Source: Symmetrospora coprosmae (lineage: Eukaryota > Basidiomycota > Cystobasidiomycetes > Symmetrosporaceae). From it: 64,000 bases of DNA. Within the stretch, counting starts at the first letter, position 1, and each line of letters starts with the position of its first letter. Below the pieces are notes generated by a model. The model searched no databases. It was not told the origin of the DNA and saw nothing but the letters and a program-made list of their open reading frames with translations. The DNA is taken from NCBI GenBank assembly GCA_008802785.1, contig VUYT01000028.1:62001-126000 (forward strand), in the 5' to 3' direction. Below, in pieces: positions 41,935 through 54,779 of this stretch. The position numbers were made by a program, and so were the translations under genes.

Positions 41935-44900
41935 ATGTCGTCCACTCTGACCCTGGGCGACGGCGACGGGTGAGTACAGTAGACCTTCGAGAGAACTGCC
42001 AGATACGGGCAAGAGGGCTGACTGTACCGTGACCCATCAAACAGACCCTCGACCGCCGCACCGTCGCAGTCCTCCGAGATTGAGTCGTCTGCGTCGAGTG
42101 CAGCATCCAGCGCCGTCTCATCCCGAGCCTCGTCGTCAGCCGCTCAATCGAGCAGCAGCGCCGCCGCGACCTCGCCCTCGTCGAGCTCTGCCGCCTCCTC
42201 CTCGAATGGGCCGAGCTCGAGCAGCAGCGTGGCGACCTCTGCATCGACAGGAGGGGGAGGAGGAGGAGGAGCAAGCAGCAGCACAGCAGCAACGAGAACA
42301 ACAACAGGTAAATGAGATACTCCTCTCTCTGGTTCGGGTTCCCTCGCTCTCCCTCTCTCCCTCTCTCCCTCTCTCCCTCTCTCCCTCTCTCTCTCTCTAA
42401 ACCCACCTTCCGCTCTTGGGGGAACCCGCACATGACCTCACTCCACTCACGTCGGGCTGGGCACTGGCAACCTGGCAACCTGGCAACCTGGCGATACTCG
42501 ACCATCACCACACTACGCTCTGCGCCGACGACAAGAGCCAGTCGACATGCTCGCCACATCCGGCCACATTCTCCACGCCCATCTCGCTGATGAATCCCAC
42601 TCCTATCTGAGAGCGAGGCCCCTGCCGTACCGCGTGCGCACGTCGAAGAGTGGAGAACATAATCCTGAATCAGGGATCTCGACTCCCGCTGCATGCTTTT
42701 TGCCATTCTCATCCCGCCTTGTCTGTGCTCGCCTGCTGTGGTCCGCGTGCCCCGGCGTTTGACCGGGTGCAGCGAGCAGCAGTAGTACACCACCCAGCAG
42801 TGCTTCCACGGCCCCAGAAACGACCAGCAGTACCACTGCCAGCACCAGTGCCCCAAGTAGCAGTAGTGCGGCTGTGTCGTCCTCCTCGTCCACGTCTCCG
42901 CCATCACCGTCTGCCCCTACACCCACACCAGAGCCGTCCGCGAGCACAAGTACGTCGACTGAGAGCAGCTCAGCCGTCGATGCAGGCACGAGCACAAGTG
43001 CGGTTCCAGATCCGAGTGGGAGCGCTACTGCTTCGTCTCCATCCTCATCTCTGCCCACCACGGCACCCCCGACGCCTGCCACGTCAGGCGCAGGCTCGAC
43101 GTCTGGCAGCCCAGGCGTGACGACAACAGGAGAAACAGGACAGGCCACGACCAACGGCGAGAGCGAGAGCGATAGCACGGCAGGAGTGACCACAGCGAGT
43201 GAGCAGCTTGTCATCTGCATCTTGCCCTCTACCAAGCACCTTTTCCGGATTCGTGCCTCTCCGAAATCCTCCCACATCTTTTGATGGGTCGACAAAGAAA
43301 GATGACGACGGAAGGAGCGGGCGTGTTCAGTGGTCACCTGAGGGAGGTGTTCGGTAGCCTGAAGTGGGCGGCAGCCATCCGTAGTGGGGAAAGGGCTCAG
43401 AACATGGTCTGTCGGCCCATTTCATGTGCCAGTGCCGGGATGGACCTCGATACTTCTGCACTCTCCCACCAAAATCACTCCCCCTCCTCACCAGCATCTT
43501 GTCCCTCCCTTGGCTTGACCGGCTCGCTGACATCTTCCCGCGCTCTGTGTGCTGCCTGTCTCGTCCTCTCCCTCCCTGTCCGCCGCATCTGCAGTTCCAA
43601 CAACGAGCTCTTCAATAGTAGTGACGACAGCGCCAGACGGCTCATCAACGACAAGTACAGCATTAGTAACAACTGACGTCACGTCCACGACTTCAAGTAT
43701 GTGCCTCCTCTCTCGCGTCTTCTCCTTCCTCCGCCACGTTTCGTGCTTTCTCTCTCTTCCCATTCGTCTCACTTCCTGCGAGGCAGCAGACGGCCTTCAC
43801 GCTGCTTGAGCGTCCAGTTCTTGCCGACCGCCCCTTTCTGATGCATGGGGTTGCCTGTGTCAGTATCATCATTGTCGTCGGTCGCCGATGGTTCCACTTC
43901 GTCTCTCGCGTCAACGTCCTCAGATGCATCAACGACGGACAGTACCTCACCTGACTCTAGCACATCCGGTGGGCATGCACAGAACCCTGATAGGACCTGT
44001 CTGGCTCGGCCGGCTCGAGTCTAGCCGCTTCACGGCCGACCAGCGGCCGTCCTTCCACTCGGCACCGTCGTCCATTCTAGCTCTCTTCACATTCCCCTCC
44101 ACACGCCTGTCCCCTTACACCGCAGCCGCGCCGAGTCAGAATTTCGAAACAGTTGGGCGTTGACGCTGACTTACTGCCTCTTTGCACCCCAACTTGGCAC
44201 GGAGCAGTCGACGCATCATCGAGTTCCACCACTACCTTGGTCGCCGAGACGACTGTAGTCTACACCAACGTGAGTGGATGGGCACACGGCCGCTCGCGCG
44301 ATCACCCTTTCCTGCCAATGGCAGACCGCACAGAAAGCTAACGTTTTCTCGCTTGCACAGTCCGGCGTGACCATCACGTCAGTCCAGCCAGTGACAATCA
44401 CTCAGGCAGTCCCTGCCGGCGAGGGGCAATCCGGCGGCACGGGCTCTACGGGTCTCTCTACTGGGGCCAAAGCGGGCATCGGCGGTGGTGTTGGCGGAGG
44501 CGTGGCCGCGCTGCTCTTGCTGGCCGCCGGGTTCTGGTACTGGCGCCGGCGGAAGAACCGCGTCGACGACAACTTCAAGTGGCCCGAGCTGGGCGACGGC
44601 ACGGGCTCTGGCGGGACGGCCGCGGGCCTCTTTCCAAACGCGACGCACCCGACGGGGGACAACCGCTTCGACATGGACGACGAAGAGCTGTACAACGACG
44701 GCACGACGACGCAGAACGGGCACAGCCAAATGATGTCGGAGCGCGACCCGAGCTTCCTCTCGTCGGCGGGCTACAGCGCGGGCATGGCGGGCATGGGCGC
44801 CGGCGCTGGTGCAGCGGCCGCAGGAGCGGGCGCCGCTGCTGCCGGGCGATCGGCCTATGGCGGCTCGGACCGCGGCGACTACTACAGCCAGGATGGACAC

Positions 44901-45281
44901 AACTCGCCCCCTCAGTCGAGCTATGGAGGGCACAACAACGCAGGGTACGGCGGGGGTGGCGGGTACGGGGACCAGCAGCCGTACGGCAACTACTACAACG
45001 GCGGCGGCGGCGGCGGCAACAGCATGCCCATGCAGCAGTCGTACGGCGGGCTGCCGAGCGGAGCGGCTCCGGCTGCTGCTGGTGCGGGTGCTGGCGCAGC
45101 GGCAGGATACGGCCTCGGCCGCTCGGGCTCGATCGCCTCTACGGCAGCCAACAACTACCAGGTCGGCCCTATGGGCGACTACGATGACGAGGACGGCCGG
45201 AACGTCAATGATGCGGGAAGGCAAAGGAACCCGAGGAACCGGCTGAGCGTCGTCAACAATCTCGACGATGTCGAGGAGTAG
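41935..45281 (+). CDS. Ser/Thr-rich single-pass membrane protein (Mid2/Wsc-sensor-like)
   Basis: Seven exons: 41935-41969, 42045-42307, 42773-43198, 43595-43696, 43864-43968, 44208-44269, 44361-45281; 637 residues. The first ~350 residues are almost only Ser, Thr, Ala, Pro and Val, as in O-mannosylated wall-anchored ectodomains. One membrane helix (GVAALLLLAAGFWYWRRRK, about 375-393) is followed by a ~245-residue tail with acidic, Gly/Tyr-rich and Ala-rich segments, ending RLSVVNNLDDVEE. This is the layout of Mid2-like cell-wall stress sensors, but no Wsc or Cys-rich domain is present. Two oddities stand out: the predicted N terminus (MSSTLTLGDGDG) is not a signal peptide, and intron 2 is 465 bp. 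A missed 5' exon is possible. All phases agree (2,1,1,1,1,0). Confidence 0.7.
42340..42400. repeat. (CCCTCTCT)n simple repeat in intron
   Basis: A pyrimidine microsatellite of CCCTCTCT units ending in a CT run, inside the 465-bp second intron of the Ser-rich membrane protein gene. Confidence 0.7.
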
Positions 45282-45953
45282 GCGTACTTACTGCAAGCGA
45301 GCCAGAGGTCACAGTAGGTCTGCCCGGCTGCCGGGGATAAAAACTAGATGTGGAGGGGGAACAGTCAGCTGATTGATTCTTCATAATGTGATCTTGCTCG
45401 CTGCAGCAGCAGACTGGAGGATGGACTGACTTAGCTGCAAGTTCCCGCCGAAGGCTCCACAGTCCGTCCACACGTCGGCCGGCAAGAGGACCATCGCCCG
45501 CCTGCTCTCCGCATGGCGCCTGGCGCCTTCGCACCACACCCATACCGTCAGCATATGTCCACACATTCCCTAAGATCGCTTCCGCTTTCGCTTTCCTCTC
45601 TGCTGTCGACAGATAGTTGATGGTCCGTTGCTCTTCGGGAGACACGTCCCTGTAGCCTTAAAAAGCGCTCTCTTTCTCCCTTCTTGTGAATAACATTGAG
45701 AGAAGAAGGGATTTGTGCGCATGTACGCACGCATGCACGTCAGCAGTCGTCTTGCTCCTTTGCACTGTGCCTCGGTCCCGTCTCGTCCCGTCTTTGCCAT
45801 CTGCGCCTTGCACTTGGCGGCGACAGATCCTCAATGCGTGCCATTCCCTTAGCTTCCCTTCGACCAGTACCGCGATACAGCGTAGCGCACATCGCAACGC
45901 AACGCAACGCATCGCATCGCATCGCATCGCATCGCATAGCATAGCCAGCCAGG
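45282..45953. other. Intergenic, Ser-rich protein gene to TAF8
   Basis: 672 bp. It contains a GCATC-type microsatellite immediately before TAF8 and a minus-strand open frame (45253-45645) with a slightly protein-like start (SPEEQRTINYLSTAERK). That frame lacks an ATG and a clear gene structure, so no gene is called. Confidence 0.4.
45893..45945 (+). repeat. (GCATC)n / (GCAAC)n microsatellite
   Basis: Three GCAAC-like units followed by about six GCATC units and two GCATA units. It ends 8 bp before the TAF8 start codon, so it lies in the 5' leader. Confidence 0.75.
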
Positions 45954-47270
45954 ATGGACGAGCCATTGGCGCAGGAATGCGTGCGACGTCTCATCTGCAC
46001 CGTTCTCGAGCGCACCGGATTCGATGCAGCATCCCCGGACGCTATTGTCGAGCTCGAGGACAAGGTCTATCTGCGTGGGTGTGCAAGGCAGGGATGGACG
46101 GGCGCATGACCATGGCTGTGGATTGATTGGATGGCTGACATGAAAGGCATCTGCTGCTGCTGCTGCTGCCTCCTGGCCGTCCACAGTCCTAGCAGGTCTC
46201 CTCGAGCTCGCCCATCAGTACGCTGAACTCGCGCGACGCACCCGCCCGGGCGTGAGGGACCTCCTGGCGGCATGCACCAACCAGGGCATCACGCTCGAAG
46301 GGGTTGATGGGATTATCCAGCAGAACAGCGCTCTCCGAGGTGCGTAGTCTGCCCGTAGCGGGCTGCGGCAACAGAAACGACTCGCTGTGACAGCTGAGCA
46401 GAAGCAGAGCTGACGCAAGCCATATCCGCCTTGGTCTGCATCCGCACACGAATGCGTGTCACAGACCAGCTGCCACGGCTCCGAACACCCGCATCCAACG
46501 CCAAGGGCATCCGAGATCCGGCCCAGTTCTTCCTTCCGGACGGCGAAGACGAGGTCGCGCGGACTTCGCCATACGCACCCACGCATCTGCCCAAGCTCCC
46601 TCCAGCGCATTCGTACAAGCGCACGGCTGTCTTTCCGCCCATCGCGGACCGGGAGCAAGCTGCCACCGCAGGCATGCCGCTTGCGAGCGCGTTTGCTCCG
46701 GGCGTTGTAGGCGGGCCGGCCGCGGCCGCTGGCACAGGCGCAGGCGCAGGTATCGGCATAGCAGGGGCAGCGCAATCGGCGGCGCAGTTGGCACTCGACT
46801 CCGAGTCAATGACGACGGCCGACGCGCGCATCACGCACCTCGACTCGCGCATCCGCACCACCCGTCTCGTCGAGGCGAGCCTGCAGAGCCTCATCAGTGC
46901 GACGAGCAAGAGCAAAGCTGCGCGCAAGCTCACAAAGCTCGAGGCCGAGGGCGGAGACGAGGAAAACGAGGCGGAGCGCTTGGCTTCATCGGCCAACAAT
47001 GCCAATGCCGACGAAGCGGGGCTAGCCGCCGCCACCGGCGGCGCCACGCGCAGGCAGACGTCAAAGGAGGACGCCGTCATCCTCCTCGAGCGCTACGAGA
47101 AGGACATGGCTGTATGCAACTTCGAGAGGGATTGGTACGGCGCGGCCAGTACGGGACTGTCATCATCGCAGGCGCAGACGCAAGCGCAGGGCCAGGCGGG
47201 GACGAATGCAGGGGCAGGACAGGCTGGGGCAGGCGCCGGTCAGAGGAAGCGCGGACGGTGGAAGGTCTAA
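45954..47270 (+). CDS. TAF8: TFIID subunit TAF8
   Basis: Three exons: 45954-46074, 46187-46339, 46402-47270; 380 residues. The N terminus is a histone-fold (bromodomain-associated) domain: CVRRLICTVLERTGFD, then DAIVELEDKVYLLLAGLLEL, then HQYAELARRTRPGVRDLLAA. The family's second mark, LPKLPPAHSYKRTAVFPP, lies in exon 3 at about 180. The rest has an Ala/Gly-rich linker, a conserved-looking helix (ITHLDSRIRTTRLVEASLQS), and a basic end. TAF8 pairs with TAF10 in the TFIID general transcription factor. The second exon could also begin at 46196, nine bases shorter and still in frame. Confidence 0.85.
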
Positions 47271-47532
47271 AGCTGGTGGTAGGCTATTGCCAGCTCAAGG
47301 CATCCCTAGCGACAGCACTGTCATCCGGGTCTCGCAACGATTCGGGTATCGCAAGGACGACGCAATGAAACGAGTCCTTACAGTATCATGCCCTCTCTAC
47401 ACTATTGTCGATGTCGCGCTCAAGCTGAGCGGAAAAGCATGCGCGGCGGAACTCAAGAATCCGCTGCCCTGTTCTACAGTACCGTCCCGACTGCTGCACT
47501 TACTCTTTCCACAGAGTAGACTTCCGTACTTC

Positions 47533-50500
47533 TCACGCCAACTCCTCCAGATCGTGGCTTGGCCTGCCCCCACTCACTCCATTCGTCCCCTTGCTGACGT
47601 TTCTGCTCCTCTTTGTCGAGAAAAAGCTCGCCTTGCGCTCCCGCCCTCCCGCGTCTGCGGGATGACCAACCGACTCGCTCCGCGAAGCCGAGCTATTCTT
47701 TCTGTCGCGCCGCGATTCTGTCGATGAGAAGGCATGATTGCGGTAGATGCGGATGACGCCGCTCTGGTCGTCGGCAATGATGATGATGCTGCCCTCGGTG
47801 GCTGATGGAGCGGACGCAGCCGAACCCGAAGCCACGCTGCCCTCCTCGTCGCCCGAGCGCCCGAACACGCTCCTTGGCGTTGCGAGGGAGGACGTTGACG
47901 AGCCATATGAACCGAGTCGGCGAAGACTGTAGATGCCGTTGCCGCCAGCACCGGTTCCCGTTTCGCCTGGCGAGCCAGCCCTCCCTTCGCCGTCCTCGCC
48001 GAGCAAGGGGTCGCCGCTCCGAGCTAGAGTCAGGCGCGTCTCGAGCGGAGCGAATACGGCAGATGTGACAATGCCTATTCCAGATCCGCCATGACCGCTC
48101 TTGTCGGTCGCAGCTGCACCCGCGGCGCCAACGGGGCACCTGCACGAGGCAGGACCGTCTCCTGAAGAAGAGGCAACTGGAGTGAACGACTCGCAAGCGG
48201 GAGACTTGTCCGCGCCTTTCTTGCTCGTCTGCACGAAGGGTGCAGGAAAATCATCTATCCCAGACTGCCAGAGGTAGACCTGGCGGTCTTCGCTCCCGCT
48301 GATGACGTGGCGGCCGTCCGGGCTGAACCACGCCTTGATCTGCGACGAGGCATTCTCGTGCCCCTTGTACTTGGCCTGGAGGTACTTTTCACTGATGGTC
48401 TTGGGCACGGTTGCCGTGGCCGTCGCGGCCGTCGCGGTGCCTGCGAGCTCGCGGGGCGCGACAATGTGCCCGATGTTCCAGAGGCGGACGCGCGAGTCGT
48501 TGCTCGTGACGAGGATGCGCTCCGGCTCGCTCGGATCTACACGTGGCAGCGGCGCGATGTTGGTGATCTTCCGGCCTTTGGCATTCTTGCCTCTCGCGCT
48601 TTTCGAGTGTAGCCGGCTCACGAAACGCAAGTCGGCCGTGTGGAAGAAGAGGCAGAGGCCCACGAAAGTTCCGGCGATCGCGAGCGCACCGTCGCTCGTG
48701 AAGCTCACGCAGGTGATGAGCTCTGGAAGTTGCGTCCAGCAGTGCACGCGCTTGTCTGGAATGCTCCACAGGCGCAAGCGGGCGTCGAGGCTTCCAGAGA
48801 GGAAGTATCGATCGTCCTGTTGGGTCAGCACGAATGCGCAGAGATCATGGGGAGGGAAGTAATCAGGAGGGATGAGGCGTCAGCGCGAGCCAGTGACCTC
48901 CCTCGAGACCTGTACCGGACCTACCTTTGGGTGAAAGGCAATCGCAGTGACGAAGTCGAGATGAGCAAAGGCACACAGGCACTCTCTACGAGAGACGTGC
49001 CAGAGACGGACTGTCTTGTCCATCGAAGAAGAGAGAAGGAAATTGTTCTGTAGTGGCTGAGTCGTCAGCCTCTCGTAGCTTCGAGGCGATTCATCCGCTC
49101 TCGAGACTCACCTTGCTCCAGCTCAGATCAAGCACATCGCTTGTATGCCCCGTCCATTCGTGCAGTGGCTTATGGGCGAAGACAGGAGCCATAAAGGTCT
49201 GTCGCGACTGCTGCGCGTCGGTCGCTTTTCCCTTCTCACTCGCAGCGTACGCTCCGGATGTCGATGTCGAGCTGAATGACACGCGACTTGCTCTCTGCTC
49301 TCGCTTGCTCATCTTGCCCCGCGATTGATGCTGACTGCCCGCAGCGTCATCGCAGGTACTGCAGGTAGCGGACGCTGCAGCAGTACGCTGCTCGCTGCTC
49401 GCAATCACCTCCCAAACACGCACGACACCGTCTTGTCCCGCACTAGCCATGTAATTGCCGTCGGGAGAAAACTTGAGCGCCCAGATTGCGTTACCTTTAG
49501 GGATGGGTGCTGTTCTCTTTGGTTGTCGAGGGGCGTTTGCACTCGGGGTAGCTAGGGCCTTCATCGGCGAAGAGGAGGTCTGAAGGAAGTCTGGCGCATT
49601 GCTAGGGGCCGATCCGGCAGGGGTGCGCGTAGACGCAGGCGGCGTAGGCGGAAGAGGCGGTGAGGTCACGGCTTTCGGTACTGGCCGCACGATAAGCTCC
49701 TGAGCGAGGAACAAGTTCGAGAACTCCCTCGTGCTCTTGTTCTTCAGCTTGGTTTTGATATGCCTGTTCCGCTCAGACTGTCCAGCTGAGCACGGATGCT
49801 GCACGTGTGACGCGGGAGCTACAGCGCTTGTCGTACTGGCGCGAGACTCGGTTGGCGTGATATCGGCAGACGCGGCTGCTTCGCTTCCCTCCTGGGCACC
49901 AGAAGAGGCAGGCGCAATGAAGCCTGGCCGCTGGAAACCTGTCGGTGTGGCTGATGCGACTGCGCTGAAGGAGCTCAGCGAGGAGACCGAGGCTGACTGG
50001 GGCAGGTGCACTTGGGCCACGACCAGTACAGGGGGCATGGGCGGTACACGGCCAGGACTGGCGGAGTCGACAGCCGATGCCTTCTTGCTCGAGGGAGAAA
50101 AGCCTAGACGGCTGAAGATGGACCGCCTTCGCCTAAGAGGAGGTCCATCGAGACGGTGTCAGCACCGCTTCCAATGAATAGAGGCAGACTTGTGCAAATC
50201 AGCTCACGCTTTGCCGGCATCTGGGCTGGACATCTCCGAGGTCATTTCATAAACTGCTCCTCCTCCTGGACGCACGGGCGAGCTCGGATGCCCAATACCA
50301 GTCCCTTTCTCAACCGGCGCCGAGGAGCCTCTCGCGAACGAGGACATGCTGAACGGTGCGAGGACCGCATTCGTCGGTTCTGGGATCCTCTGGCTCGAGA
50401 TATGAGTCTGCTCTTGCAGGCGATCCTGCAGATCGAGCTGCCGGTCCCGCTGTGCGCGCTGGTCGGCCGCGCGGATCGCGTCGGCCTCGGAGCTGTCGCG

Positions 50501-51817
50501 CGAGATGGCTTGGAAAGTGAGCGGGTCAAGCGTGCTGTTTCGACGGTGGTGCTTGACTATCGACGTCCGGGAATGGCGAGCGGCGGGTCTTGAAATCGAA
50601 GGAGCGGGAGACTGCGACGATGACCCCACGTCACCGGGGCTTCGAAGTGGCGTTTCGCTGTTTCGTAGACGCGAGCCATGGCTTGCCTCTTCGTCCTCAT
50701 CGTCGGAAGAGCCAGAGTCAGAGGCAGGCGTCTCGCGGGCTGACCGGAACAAAGGCGAGCTGAGAGGCGACTCGTGCCTATTCTCTCTTTGCAAAAAGGA
50801 CGGCTCTGCCCCACACACCCCTTCACCCGCCGTGGCCTGCTCGATGCGCAGGTCCTCCTCGCGCAGCGCATCCTCCTCGCGCGCAGAGATCTCGGCGCCC
50901 CGCGGAAAGGCGTCCTTGTCTGCTCCGCCACCGCCGAAACCGAGCGCCGGAAGCGAGACTGACGGTAGCCGGTCTATGGAGGCCAGGTTCGAGAGGAAGC
51001 TCAGGGATGATGTGAGCAGACCGCCGGCACCTGTGACCGATGTGGCATTTGCATTTGCATTCGCATTCGTGTTGGCTTGCGTCGGCGTCTGCTGGCCAGC
51101 GTGGCTCGCTTCCGTCGGGAAAGCAACAGGATGTCCGGAGGTGGCGAGCTTGAGTAAAGGCGTGGGCTCTCTTGCCAGGTCGCGTCCAGAGCCCGGCGTA
51201 GAGACGGCGTCGTCACTAGTTAACGCACCCGACAGCTTGCGCAGTCGCCTTGTTACGCTCGATTGGGAAGCGGTACGCCTGGGTCGGCTGCCTCCTTGCG
51301 GTGCGCCAGGCCCTGTAGACGGACCAGTCGGGGTCGATGGCGAGTCCTGGCTGATCGCACGGGCGGACGAAGAGAGCGAGAGCTCTTTGTAGGACGAAGT
51401 GAGCTTGTCGGCGTCCACAGTCCGCTCGGCTGAACTGCCTGGGTGGTTAACGGCTGTTCTGTTCTGCGGAGGCGTCCCACGTGGGAACGGCAGACCTTGC
51501 GAAGTCGCTGTCGGGGTGTCTGATGCGAAGCGCGAGCTCCAGGGCGACGGCTCGTACTGCGCGTCCGTCATGCTCGCATACAGCGGCATCCCGCCAGGAA
51601 GCGTAGACATGTCCGGTGACGCGGGATGCGGATCCGGAGACAGTGCCTGCGAGTTCGGAGAGGTCGAGCAGCTGCCGAAGGGAATATCGACCCGGAGAGC
51701 TGGCGATGGAGCTGGGCTGAGAGAAGGCGCATTGCCTGGTCGCCTGCAGCCGCCAATGCTCTGCTCCGGGTGCGAAACTCCTTCCGCCATTCTCTCGCTC
51801 CGAACTCGTTCGGCCAT
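47533..51817 (-). CDS. WD40 protein, WDR44/Dgr2-like
   Basis: Four exons on the minus strand: 51817-50208, 50132-49112, 49047-48925, 48825-47533; 1348 residues. About 700 disordered N-terminal residues (Ser/Pro-rich, with an Asn-Ala repeat near 51035-51065) precede a WD40 domain: [20 protein letters not shown], the block [51 protein letters not shown] and [20 protein letters not shown]. These blocks, including DLSWSK and SIPDKRV, are diagnostic for the WDR44 family (Rab11-binding in animals; Dgr2/YMR102C in yeast). The first intron joins the long N-terminal frame to the WD part; GTGAGC/CTCTTAG are in phase 2 and the donor sits just before the upstream frame's stop. The C-terminal tail is Ser/Arg-rich. 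Confidence 0.88.
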
Positions 51818-52154
51818 GGTCCGGGTGCGCCGGGATGCTCGTGATGTCGGTTTTCAAGCAGAGGCAAGGCAGTTGTCGTGAGCGAGCGACTTTGAACCCT
51901 CGGGCATAACGATGCTGTGCCTGTCTTCCATGTGGGATGCTGTGTACTGCGAATGGATGTGTCACAGCAGCCATGCCGGCACTGAGGCGCTGAGGCACCA
52001 GATGCCCGTCAGCCTGGGCGAGTCACGTGTCTGCTCGAAAATAGGGGGTAGCAGTCGCGCAGAGGGCGGATGAGGAGAGCTCTTCGGCTTTGGCCAGCTT
52101 GAACCGAGACATACAGAGACAGTGCCATCCATAATACACCACCCTAGCGCAGCC
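51818..52154. promoter_or_regulatory. Divergent region, WDR44-like gene / ENP1
   Basis: 337 bp between divergent start codons. No repeats or extra ORFs with features. It presumably holds both promoters; a CATAATACACC element lies about 25 bp upstream of ENP1. Confidence 0.4.
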
Positions 52155-54011
52155 ATGGGGAGAGAGAGATCAGCAGGAGCAGGAGGGGATGCCGCCTCGT
52201 CGCAGAGGCACGACCCGCTCGGGATCCAGCTGCGGACAGACACCTCTGGCCTGCTGTCAGCACCGGGAAGGAGGGTGAAGGACAAGCACAGGAAGGCTGC
52301 AAAGGAGCTGCCAGAGGTGAGGGGTGTGCCAGCCTTGCTTTCATGCTGCGTACATCAACCGGGGTCGGAGAACTCCAGCTGAAGAGCCGTTGTCGTAATG
52401 ACACCCACAGGGCCAGCTCGACGCGAAATCTTCAAGACAGATCCTCCGCCTGGCAAAGGAGCAGCAGGACGAGGTCGAGCAGGAGGAGCACGAGCAGCGT
52501 ACGGGGCAGAAAGGTGCAGCCGGTGCACAACAGCCTGCCGCGGCGGTCCCTCCAGCGGCCGGTACAAGCAGGCGAGGGCGAGCAGAATCTGACGGCGAAC
52601 AGCAGGATGACGAGGAGGAGGACGAGGACGAGGAGTACTCGGACGATGAGGAGTTCATGGGAGGAGAAGATGGTGCAGATTTTGAGGAGCTGGTGCGTTC
52701 TATGCCCCTGTGTCGCGAATACGTTCGTCGACGCTGACTCTAGCCTGCCGACTCGTTCGCCACCGAACACGACCCCTCACTGGACCAGGGCATTGACGAG
52801 AACGACCAGGCTATCCTAGACTCCTTCATGCCTGCTGGGTCCGGTGCACCACCTGGCTCGGCGAGCGGGCCCTTTGGCTTTGGCGGGACACGGAACCTGG
52901 CAGACATCATCATGCAAAAGATTCAGGAGCGAGAAGCGGGTGGAGGAGCTGCCGACACGGATGGTGAGCGTACACTTCCTGCTTGGCTCTCCATCTCACT
53001 GCTGACCAGGCGGCCCTTCCCTTGCAGTACCGGAAATATCACGGAGCACAGGGCTGGACCCAAAGGTAGTCGAGGTCTACACACGGTGAGGCGCCCCTGC
53101 TCCGGTCTCTAGCAGCTAGTTCTCTGCTTATTGCTCACCCGCCACTATGTAGCGTCGGACAGCTTCTATCCCGGTACAAGTCCGGTCCTCTTCCCAAAGC
53201 CTTCAAGATCCTGCCGACCGTCTCAGCCTGGCCGACTCTGCTCTCCATCACCTCCCCGCACAATTGGACACCGCACGCCCTGCTCGCTGCGACGCGCATC
53301 TTCGCATCTAATCTCGACCCGAAGCAATCGCAGAAATTCTACCGCGACATCCTCGCCGAGCGCATCCGCGAGGAGATTGCCATTGAGAAGAAGCTCAGCG
53401 TGCAGAGCTACATGGCGCTTAAGAAGGCGCTGTACAAGCCTGCGGCGTTCTTCAAGGGTCTGCTGTTCCCTCTGTGCGAGGTGCGTCGTCTCATCAAATT
53501 GACGCACAGAGCCGGAGATTTCGACAACTTAGCTGAACTGGCCTCCTTTAAACCCCTATCTCAACAGAGCGGCTCGTGCACCCTTCGCGAGGCAGTCATC
53601 ATCGGCTCGATCCTGAGCAAGGTCTCGATTCCAGTTCTGCACTCCGGTGCGGCGCTGCTCAAGCTGGCCGACATGGACTACAGCGGGCCCAACTCGCTGT
53701 TCATCCGGGTGCTGCTCGACAAGAAATACGCGCTGCCGTACAAAGTTGTCGACGCGCTCGTGTTCCACTTCCTGCGCTTCAAGCGGGACCGCCGGGAGCT
53801 TCCCGTGCTCTGGCACCAGGCTTTCCTCACCTTTGTTCAGCGATACAAGCAGGATCTCACACCCGAGCAGAAGGAGGCGCTCCTCGAGGTGCTGCGCGCC
53901 AAAGTTCATACGCAGATCACGCCAGAGATCAGGAGGGAGCTCGTCAACTCGACAGCGAGGGGGGAACAGCTAGAGGAGCCCACTGCGGACCTCGAGATGG
54001 AGTTGCTGTAG
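52155..54011 (+). CDS. ENP1: Bystin, 40S ribosome biogenesis factor Enp1
   Basis: Six exons: 52155-52316, 52411-52692, 52744-52963, 53028-53085, 53153-53480, 53568-54011; 497 residues. An acidic, Lys-rich N terminus leads to the bystin domain: [80 protein letters not shown], and [13 protein letters not shown]. It ends in a helical segment ([20 protein letters not shown]). Enp1 joins pre-40S particles in nucleolus and nucleus and helps position Rio2 and Ltv1. Exon 2 has no ATG of its own but follows in phase from exon 1. Confidence 0.95.
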
Positions 54012-54779
54012 ACGCGAAGAAGGGGTACTCCTCTAGATTGCACCCTGGTTGTTGTGCTATTGCGACAACAGGTACAGATTAACTTGTTCGCTGTATATTC
54101 GCCATCGACATGAGCCCCAGATGATCAACGCGTTAGACAAGCCGCATGCATAGATGGCTAGTGACACGCCTTGGAGCGCCGGCTTGTTACGTTCGAGTTG
54201 TTGCTTGGCCTAGACGTGTGCGCGCATTGGATTTTGGACGCGGGACGGTCGCCCAACCCTTGTACAGTCAGCGAGCCTGCTGCAAGTCTCTAGCGAACGC
54301 GGACAAGCTCGCAGACGATGCACCCGGATGTCAAACGGCGCGTGTGGCCTGCTCAGGAGTGTAGTAGCGTACCGGTACCTCGTCCCGGTCCCGGTGAGAG
54401 CGAAGAGGTGCTGAATGAATAACGATGTGTACGCAGCTCCATGCTTTCCAGATCATGGCCTGGAACAGTATGAGCTTGGACAATCCCTGACTCGAGAGAT
54501 CCCTTGGCTTCCAGCTTAAGTGCTGGCCTTATCGGCCGACGTCAGCAGCATGCAAAGTGTCCATGCCAGCGCGGCGTAGAGAAGCGCGATGTATGGGTCA
54601 CCGGTCAGCGCGAAGAAGACAGACTTCAGAAAGGAAGTGTGATTGCATGGATGCTCATATGCGGTCTACAACCGGGCGTGATAACAGGCTGTGGGCGGGC
54701 TGAGATGAATAGTGGTGACGGGAGGTGCGCTCGAAAAGGAGCGATGGCCAGCAGCGATGCGGCTCTTAGCCATGAGGCG
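54012..54779. other. Intergenic, between convergent ENP1 and 265-residue gene
   Basis: 768 bp, noticeably less coding-like than its surroundings. Short open frames on both strands show no conserved features, repeats or RNA genes. Confidence 0.45.
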
